Below are positions 56,801 through 64,000 of a stretch of DNA of 64,000 nucleotides, piece by piece. The position numbers were made by a program, and so were the translations under genes. This DNA comes from Hyparrhenia diplandra (Eukaryota > Streptophyta > Magnoliopsida > Poales > Poaceae): positions 1 through 64,000 of the forward strand of contig JADLZK010013220.1 in NCBI GenBank assembly GCA_015847255.1, given 5' to 3'. How positions within the stretch are numbered: the stretch's first letter is position 1; each line of letters starts with the position of its first letter. The notes below the pieces were generated by a model. That model had not been told where the DNA came from and ran no database searches. It saw only the letters and a program-made list of their open reading frames with translations.

Positions 56801-58927
56801 ATTTATGAATAAGCCACAATTAAGGTAAAGCTTAATTAATGACAGCTTACCTCAAGATGTTACCTTATTATTGGAGTGTGATGGCGTGACACCTTGTGGT
56901 GGTCTTTTTCTTTTGCTTGAAGCTTTTCTTCTTTGGCCTATTGTGTATCTTGTTCCTCACCTGTCTTTATTGCATCGTCCTTTCTTTCTTGTTCTTTAAA
57001 TTGCGCTCGGACCTTCATGCTCCTCTCATGATTTTATTCTGCAGTATTAGTTGACAACATATACCCAAAGAAATATACAAGTAGTTTTAAACAAGGGTAG
57101 ATTTGTCATGGAGCTAAAGGTAACTTCTATGCTGAGAAGGTTTTGGGGTGGATATTTTAATTAGCATTTGTTCACCATTACTTTTTCTCTAATGGGTTAA
57201 TTTTATTTTATATCTTAAGTTTGATTTTGATGTATGACATTTATAAACATTCAAACTTAGAGAGACAAAGTAATAGTGAGTAGGGAATTGCAAACCGGGT
57301 GTGTCGAGTGGCGGGAGCTTGAGAAGAGGGAGAGATTTGTCGGATCATCTTGTAGAGGAATTGACCTTCCTCCCCAAGCTCGAGCCTTCCTGTCACTCGA
57401 CACTTTAAGTGCGAATCTTTGAACCATCCCTAATCATGTGTTACAATCACCATGTCCTTAGATGTTGTTCATCCTTTGTTCCTGCATGGTTAGTGACCGA
57501 GAATACCCGAAGGGAACTTGTCCTAGGAACATGTTGTTGTTGTTTTCTTTAGCATGAGCCTTCATGTGCTCAGTTTTTTTTAGAGAACATAAGACAAAAG
57601 TTGTATACAAATATGATATTTATATTCACTTACCTGTCTTTGATGTTGTTGTGGCCAATTGCTTTGTCCATCCACTTCTGTTGAGTGATTACTTTTTGTG
57701 ATCGTGTTGTATGGCACTCTTCTTCATCGAATAGACATAGCACAACCTCTTTTTCTGCAAAATATTAGTGGACACATACCCGAAGGAATACAACAACATT
57801 GAAGTAGGGGTTGTGTCCAAAGTTTCTATGATTTCTTCTATGCTAATGAAAAGATGGATCTTTGTTTATCTTTTAGCACAGATTTTATTTATCATGTCTG
57901 AAACCAGATTTTGTTTATTACTGCACTCTGGTATATGGATCAAGGCAAAGGTAACTTGTAGCAAAAGACAAGGTGAATGATATTTGATACTTACAATTCT
58001 TCCATCAATGATGAATGAGCTGTGTCGTTTGCACAAGGTTGGAGTTCATCATATGCCTTGCTTCATCTCTGATCTAAGTTCACCTCTTGACTTACCCCAA
58101 TTGGATTTGAGAGCTTTCTACGGGGGTTAGTCCAACACAATAACCAATGTCTACGCAAGCAATTCTTAGTTCAATAACCAAACTAGACTCCATGTCTAAT
58201 TTGATTAAGGAAGGCTATTTAACCTAAGCACCACGCTTAATTTAAAAGCCAATGGAAGTATGTCGAGTACTTCCAAACCAATGCATACCATAGCAGACAA
58301 AGATAGCATTAAAGCACTAAAGAGATTTATCAAATAGAGATGAAAGAGCATGATCATGGTGAGAGTTTTTTTTAATAGAGATGCAAACTATATGGATATA
58401 TGCAAGGAAATAAACATGCAATGGATCTACTATGAGGAAACACAAACTAAGTGGAGTGAATGCATGAATTGATTAAAGTAAAACATGCAATGCAATGCAA
58501 TGCAAGAAATTAAATGATAACTACTCAATAAGTTTAAAGTCCAAGAGTAAGACTATCTCACCTTTATTAATCATACTTACCATAATGTGCATCTTCTTTT
58601 ATACGTCACTTTAGATGTGTGAATTGAATTCTTGTGACGGCGACTTCTTTTCCAATCTATACATGGTTAGAATAATATATATTTAAATGTGTACCTTGAG
58701 ATAGCAGGGTTCCAATGTTGACGAATCTTGAATGATCGGGCACCACGGGTTCTTCAATGTTTGTTCTTTTTTTTTTTTCTTGTGGAATCTTGTCGGAAGG
58801 TCGCAACGACATCTTTTGTCCCTGTCTATTCCACAACTCAACAGAATAAGGGTAATCCTACTAAAGCTAGTAATACACTAAATTAGCAGACATCAAGATC
58901 ATTATTAAAATCTTATCGCCAAATGCT
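53860..58927. other. LARD internal domain, non-coding
   Basis: No ORF above about 105 codons and no retroelement motif. T-rich runs lie at 54559-54775, where ggacacttgtccattttt is repeated (about 54643 and 54725). Scattered TTTTTT stretches occur at 55986 and 56371. Conserved non-coding interiors are typical of LARDs. Confidence 0.6.
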
Positions 58928-58945
58928 TCCCAAACAACGGCGCCA
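58928..58945 (-). other. LARD primer-binding site (tRNA-Asp type)
   Basis: On the minus strand TGGCGCCGTTGTTTGGGA follows the right LTR after eight bases. TGGCGCCGTTGCCGGGGA is the common plant Gypsy PBS complementary to tRNA-Asp; this copy differs at a few 3' positions. Confidence 0.75.
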
Positions 58946-58953
58946 AAAAAGCT

Positions 58954-60432
58954 TGTTGGTATTTATTAAGTGCTAAAAAGAATATGAAGGATTCGCAAGT
59001 TTACGAGAACACCTACCATTGTAGCTTTTCCCTAGGATGAGTATTCTAGAGTATCGTATCCACGGGAAGCGTTGGGTAAAAGAATCTAATAAGTCACAAT
59101 CATGCATCTACTAACTTAGCAAACCACTAACTAAAGTGAGGGGGTAAATGGTAAATGATAGGAGTTATGAATAATTTAAATCACACCAGAGAATTCCTAA
59201 TGATAAATGTATAGTAGCACGTTGAGAGGACAACGGGAGAGATCTAGGTTCCTATGTACTTCTCTATTACTTAGGTTCTATGATAGCAATCATACCAAGG
59301 CACTTTGGGACACCAAAGCACTAGCCACGGAAAGGGATGAGAAGGGGGCTAGGAAGGTTTGGCAAGGTCCTACAATCACCAACCCGAACGTGGTGGAATA
59401 CATCGGCCATCAGGGCTGTCACCACCTGGGGCTACCACAAACAATCCGTGGGGTTGGGTGCAATCTCAGGTAATCTCTACTTTAGACACCATGTCTACAC
59501 TATTAATTACTACTCTAGTCACATACGATTAACTAAAGCACTCGATGCGAGCGGAGATCCCATGCAAAGGCATAACAACTGTGCTAACCAATTATATGAA
59601 AGATATGAAAGTAAATTGAGAAGATAAATATATAAATCATAATGTCTTACAAAGAAAGGATACAAGACATACCAAACTCATAGATTCCTCCGTAACCAGG
59701 AGCATAGCTCCGCTCTCCCTAACTCTCTTAGTTGCTAATCTACTACATTGGAGAGTCTAGCCCTAATTCTCTAGTGGAGAGGTTGTCCTCACATTGGGAC
59801 ACCTCCAAGACCAACAGGTCAAGAGATAATGAACGAAATAAATTAGGGTTTGACCACGGGGCGGGGGGGTCTTGTTATATAGGGGTCTCGGGCCTCCCTC
59901 CTAGTTAAAGTAGGCAATGTGGTACTAAACCTTTCCACCATGTATTATGCTAATGCACATAGGCTTAGATGGGCTGAATTCAGGTCTGGGCCGTCTAGAG
60001 TCTTCCATTGGATGCACCATAGCCCTTGGATCCAACCGACCTTGATAGATGGACAGGATGGCTCCTCAATGGCGGTTAGGAACCGACGTCGAAGTTGAGG
60101 CTGGCAGTGGGCCCCATGGCCGCGGCCGCCGCCTGCTACTAGGGCGGCTGCCACGGCACACCGCCGGTGGGCCCCGGCTTGTGGGTCGTGCCTTACGGTG
60201 TCTTACGGAATGTTCTTACATGGGTTTCAAGTTGGATTGCTTCATAGATAAGTCTTTATGTCGTAGGGCTTGCAAACTCTTGGGATATTCTGTTTAATTC
60301 CTGAAAAATATATAAATCACCAAAACTCGTGGAATTATGTCAGTAAAGCCCCTATATTATGTTGATATTCATTTTAAGCCCTTATTTCGGTTTTAAAAAC
60401 ATATATATTTTATGCTATAACAGGTGTCAACA
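58954..60432 (-). repeat. LARD right LTR (5' LTR of the element)
   Basis: 1479 bp, same ends as the left LTR. The antisense frame seen in the left LTR is split here (59207-59473 and 59337-59627) by a small indel near 59415. Confidence 0.93.
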
Positions 60433-62045
60433 ATGATGTACTTGGAAGATTGCTCACCTTTGACATGCAAAGGGAAGAGGCAAATGAGAGGAAGAAACTT
60501 GGTGAGTTGCAAGCCAAGTTGGATGGCATCAAGATCAATGATGTTGCTCTCAAAGCAAGCAAGTCAAGCAAGCCAAGCACCTCCAACAAGAACAAGGGCA
60601 GCAAGCAATCAACCTCAAGTCAAGCCAAAGAGATGAATAAAATGCAAGAACACATTGATTCCACCTCTTCCTCAAGTGAGGATGAAGACGAAGGTGGCGC
60701 GGACATCAATGACATGGCATTGTTCATCAAGAAATACCACAGGGCCATGAAGAGAAATGGGTACAAGATGGTGCAAAGAAAGTTTCCCAACAAGAAGAAG
60801 AGAACTTGCTACAATTGTGGAAGCACCGAGCACTTTGTTACGGATTGTCCACATGAGAACAAGAACAACAAATACAAGAAAGACAACTCCAACAATGACA
60901 AGAGGCAAGATTAGAAGAGAAAGGGAAAGAACATGGGAGAAGCACACATTGGGCATGAGTGGGACTCAACTAAAGAGTCAAGTGAGGAGGATGTGAAGAT
61001 GGCAACATTTGCTAGACAAGAGTCAACCTCCACACCAAAGCTCTTCTCCAACATGTTCGATGATGATGAAGATGGCTCCCCTCACATTTGTCTTATGGCA
61101 AAGCGTGAGAAGGTACTTTCCAAAACTAAAGCCTCTCCAACACTTAGTGATGAATCTAGTGAACTTAGTGATAGCTCAAGTGATGATGGGTCTAGTGATG
61201 AAGAGTATGACACCTTAACAAAGAACCTAGATCCAAAGACCAAAATGTTTATCACTAAGATGATGGAGGATTTAGAGAGTGTCCAAGCCGAGTTGGAAAC
61301 TAGAGAGAGTGAACTCACTAGACTTGAGAAGCTCTATGTTGACAACAAAGACGCTCTTGTGTTTGAGAGAAGTGAGGTGGTCTCTTTACAAAAGAAACTT
61401 GTCAAAGAAAAGGAGGACCATGCTCTCACAAAGAAAGCCACTATTACTCTCAATGAAAAGTATTGTGACTTACAAGAAAAGCACAAAGAACTTGAGGGGA
61501 AATATAGCCTTCTTTGGGAGAGCAACTCATATCTCTCATCCACAAAGGACAACTCTACTCCCTCCACAAGCAATGGATGTGGTAAATGTTTCAATCTAGA
61601 CTTGAAGAGTCATGCCACAAACCTTGCTAACATGGAGACCATGAAGAAAGAGATTGCTAGACTCAACACTTTGGTTGGAAAAGAGAAACAAAGTGTCAAG
61701 AAAGCAGTGAGTGGCAAAGAGACTCAACCAAAGAGGCCACAATACATTGATGGAAGAAATCCTAGAATCAAGGATGGGTTAGGGCACACTAAAGGAGCCA
61801 AGACAAATGAAAGAAAAATGGTAAATGGCTATGAGTGTGTCCAGTTCTGGAGCAAAGGGAAGATGAGTACAGATATGCCTGCACAGACAGCCGCCCCGCG
61901 CCAACTCCTAGCAGCAAAGCCAAGTGGCAGTGCCGCTAGGACGAGCGGCGGTGCCGCTGCCCCTAAGAAAGGGAAGGCAACTCATCGACCTATTGTCCAG
62001 AAACAGCCCATCAAGAAGGTTGTTCAGTCAAAACAGGTTGTGTAG
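60433..62045 (+). pseudogene. Copia gag, C-terminal part with zinc knuckle
   Basis: The gag frame resumes after the insertion: DVLGRLLTFDMQREEANERK, a Ser/Lys-rich linker, then the nucleocapsid knuckle CYNCGSTEHFVTDC (about 60810-60851; CX2CX4HX4C). A TAG at 60912-60914 interrupts the frame, which otherwise continues unchanged through an acidic Ser-rich segment and a long coiled coil (about 61210-61540) to a stop at 62043-62045. Near the end the palindromic word agcggcggtgccgct encodes SGGAA. The stops would truncate the polyprotein unless read through. Confidence 0.88.
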
Positions 62046-64000
62046 AAGCAGCAAAAAACAATTTGGGCCAACCCAAATAGATTTGCATACCATCCCAAGG
62101 CTCAATCAACAAGACAAAGTTTGAGTTCTTGCTTTGTACTGAAAAACAACAGCAAGGGGGAGGTTTATGCCAAATATGTTGGCAAGGACAGAAACATTTA
62201 TTTGCACACTTCTATTTGGGTTCCCAAAATTCTTGTGACTAACATGAAAGGTCCCAAGGAGCTTGGGGGCCTAAACTTGTGAACTAATCTGTTTTGCGAG
62301 GCATACTCCCTCCGGTGGATCAAGTTGGGTGCTTGATAGTGGATGTACAAATCATATGACCAGGAGAAAGGAGTATGTTTTCGTCATACTCTCCTAATGC
62401 CGATCCAAGTGACAACATTTGATTTGGAGATGACGCTAAGGGAAGTGTGATGGGACTTGGTAAAATTGCTATCACAACCGACCATTCTATATCGGATGTC
62501 TTACATGTTGAATCCCTAGGATACAATTTGTTGTCGGTCTCACAACTTTGTGAGAAAGGCTACAATTGTCTCTTTACGAATGTTGGTGTGGAAGTCATTA
62601 GTAGGGAGGATTCCTCTATTGTCTTCACGGGCAAACTCAAGAATAAGCTCTACTTAGTTGACTTCAATAAAAGTGAGACTAAGCTTGAGACGTGTCTTAT
62701 GGCAAAATCTAGCATGGGTTGGCTTTGGCATCGCCGACTAGCTCATGTTGGGATGAGGAACTTGGCCAAACTACAAAAGGACAACCACATCATTGGACTA
62801 ACAAACATTGATTTTGATAAAGACAGGATTTGTAGCGTTTGCCAAGCCGGAAAGCAAGTAGGTGTACCTCACCCACCAAAGAGCATCATGACCACTACTC
62901 AACCTTTGAAGTTGATTCATATGGATCTCTTTGGACCGGTTGCCTACCTTAGCATCGGGGGTAATAAGTATGGACTAGTTATTGTTGATGATTATTCCCG
63001 CTTCACTTGAGTATTCTTTGTCTTTGATAAGTGTCAGGTACAAGAGAAGGTGAAAACCTTCATTAGAAGGGCTCAAAGAGAATTTGGTCTTCCAATCAAG
63101 AAAGTGAGAAGCGACAATGGAAGCGAATTCAAGAACACTCAAGTTGAAGAATTCCTTGATGAAGAGGGCATCAAACATGAGTTTTCGGTTCCATACACCC
63201 CTCAACAAAATGGAGTTGTAGAGAGGAAGAATAGAACACTCATTGACATGGCAAGAACAATGCTAGATGAATACAAGACTTCAGACATCTTTTGGTGTGA
63301 AGCCATCAACACCGCTTGTCATGCAATCAACCGTCTCTACCTCCACAAGAAACTCAAGAAGACCTCATATGAGCTACTAACCGGTAACAAACCAAAGGTA
63401 TCTTACTTTAGGGTGTTTGGGTGCAAGTGTTTCATTCTTAACAAAAAGCCCCGAACCTCTAAGTTTGCTCCTAAATTTGATGAGGGTTTTCTTCTTGGTT
63501 ATGGTTCAAATGAGCATGCCTATCGTGTCTTCAACAAAACCTCCGGTAGGGTTGAAATCACTATAGATGTGACATTTGATGAATCTAATGGCTCTCAAGT
63601 AGAGCAAGTTGATCAACGTATTGTAGGAAAGGAGGATCCACCTTGTGAAGCTATCAAGCAATTGGCTATTGGTGACATTAGACCACAAGAAGATGAAGCC
63701 ACTGAACAGGAGAATCACCAGGATGCTGCTGCACCAATTTCCGCTGATGTACTCGATGACAGGGGGCAGCACACGCCTGCTAAAATTCAGCAGAGCAGCG
63801 GTGCCGCACCCAGGAGCGGCGGTGCCGCTCCCTCCACCTCAGCAGCACCTACTCCAACTCATACATCACCAGTTAGAACACTTGATCTTGCTCCTATACT
63901 TGAAGCTGAGGATGACTATGAAGAAGAAGTTGAGGATGATAGGAGTCTTCGAATGGGAGTAACTACTCGATCACATTTAGCTGCATTTTGTAAACATTAC
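62046..64000 (+). pseudogene. Copia pol: protease and integrase, truncated at window end
   Basis: DSGCTNHMTR (about 62335) is the aspartic protease active site, DSG in place of DTG as in Copia. After a frame change comes LHVESLGYNLLSVSQL-type sequence (62500-62550), then the pre-integrase zinc finger WLWHRRLAHVGMRNLAKL with CSVCQAGK, then the integrase catalytic residues in HMDLFGP (about 62920), RSDNGSEF (about 63110) and QQNGVVERKN (about 63210). A TGA at 63008-63010 replaces the Trp of RFTWVFF. FRVFGCKCFI and KFAPKFDEGFLLGY end the integrase core, and VTTRSHLAAFCKHY near 63960 leads to the reverse transcriptase, which lies outside the window. Confidence 0.92.

Larger units (their letters stand above)
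52371..60432 (-). mobile_element. LARD-like non-autonomous LTR retrotransposon inserted in gag
   Basis: Two LTRs (52371-53844 and 58954-60432) enclose 5.1 kb of non-coding DNA. The 5-bp repeat ATGAT flanks the element (52366-52370 and 60433-60437). Orientation is minus: the primer-binding site lies inside the right LTR and the polypurine tract inside the left one. No gag or pol motif is found in any frame, so it is a large retrotransposon derivative dependent on enzymes of another element. Its tRNA-Asp-type PBS suggests a Gypsy partner, which is an inference. Confidence 0.93.
49994..64000 (+). mobile_element. Copia (SIRE-like) retrotransposon, truncated by window end
   Basis: The 5' LTR, an initiator-Met primer-binding site, gag, protease and integrase follow on the plus strand. 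Gag has a long charged N-terminus and UBN2-type core, as in the SIRE/Maximus lineage; lineage is inferred from gag style. The window ends before reverse transcriptase and the 3' LTR, so the right target duplication cannot be checked (left flank GGATC at 49989-49993). Gag is split by the 8.06-kb insertion at 52371-60432, and stops at 60912, 62043 and 63008 break the polyprotein, so this copy is not autonomous. Confidence 0.92.

Noticed and set aside
52371..60432. Autonomous Gypsy element
   Set aside because: PBS and PPT look Gypsy-like, but no gag, protease, reverse transcriptase or integrase motif is found in the 5.1-kb interior.
1..64000. CRISPR arrays, rRNA, tRNA, operons or a phage-like defence system
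   Set aside because: No regularly spaced repeats with unique spacers, no recognisable rRNA or tRNA sequence on reading, and the gene structure is eukaryotic with introns. The only immunity-related gene is the TIR-NB-TPR gene, a known class.

Overview
This window is nuclear plant DNA, almost certainly from a grass. The evidence is Stowaway MITEs with TA target duplications, very GC-rich first exons, a TIR-NB-TPR gene of the kind monocots keep, and grass-type Copia, RTE, CACTA and Helitron elements. The species cannot be fixed from the sequence.

About 0-20 kb is gene-rich but eroded. It holds three Stowaway MITEs (4.2-5.3 kb), a broken remorin copy (5.9-6.2 kb), an unrecognised three-exon gene with one predicted membrane segment (6.7-7.8 kb, minus), a 2.55 kb solo LTR (8.4-10.9 kb), a FAR1-like remnant without its transposase core (12-13.2 kb), and the last exons of a serine carboxypeptidase (13.7-14.3 kb). 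The only large intact gene follows: a 1009-residue TIR-NB-ARC-TPR protein (15.5-18.6 kb, minus) with a long GC-rich leader.

About 20-40 kb is nested transposons. A small non-autonomous Helitron lies at 20.0-21.2 kb. A large decayed minus-strand Helitron (Rep/helicase) runs from at least 40.1 kb to about 24.1 kb. It is interrupted by a non-autonomous CACTA element (26.2-31.9 kb) that carries an AUX/IAA exon and a protein-kinase-like fragment, and by an RTE-clade LINE (36.1-39.5 kb) with an 18-bp target duplication. Removing the CACTA and one copy of its 3-bp duplication rejoins a Helitron reading frame. A degenerate duplication at 25.4-26.5 kb reads as a word-by-word mosaic of two unrelated sequences and looks like an assembly artefact.

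About 40-50 kb holds repeats, a GC-rich low-complexity stretch and one intact two-exon housekeeping gene, a dCTP pyrophosphatase of the MazG type (44.1-46.9 kb, plus). From 50 kb to the window end is a Copia element, probably SIRE-like. Its gag is split by an 8.06 kb minus-oriented LTR element that has no coding capacity (LARD-like) and is flanked by a 5-bp target duplication. The window ends inside pol, before reverse transcriptase.

The functional content is therefore two well-supported host genes (TIR-NB-TPR and dCTP pyrophosphatase) and one possible host gene of unknown role. The rest is pseudogenes and mobile DNA. I found no operon, CRISPR array or RNA gene, and no clear new system.
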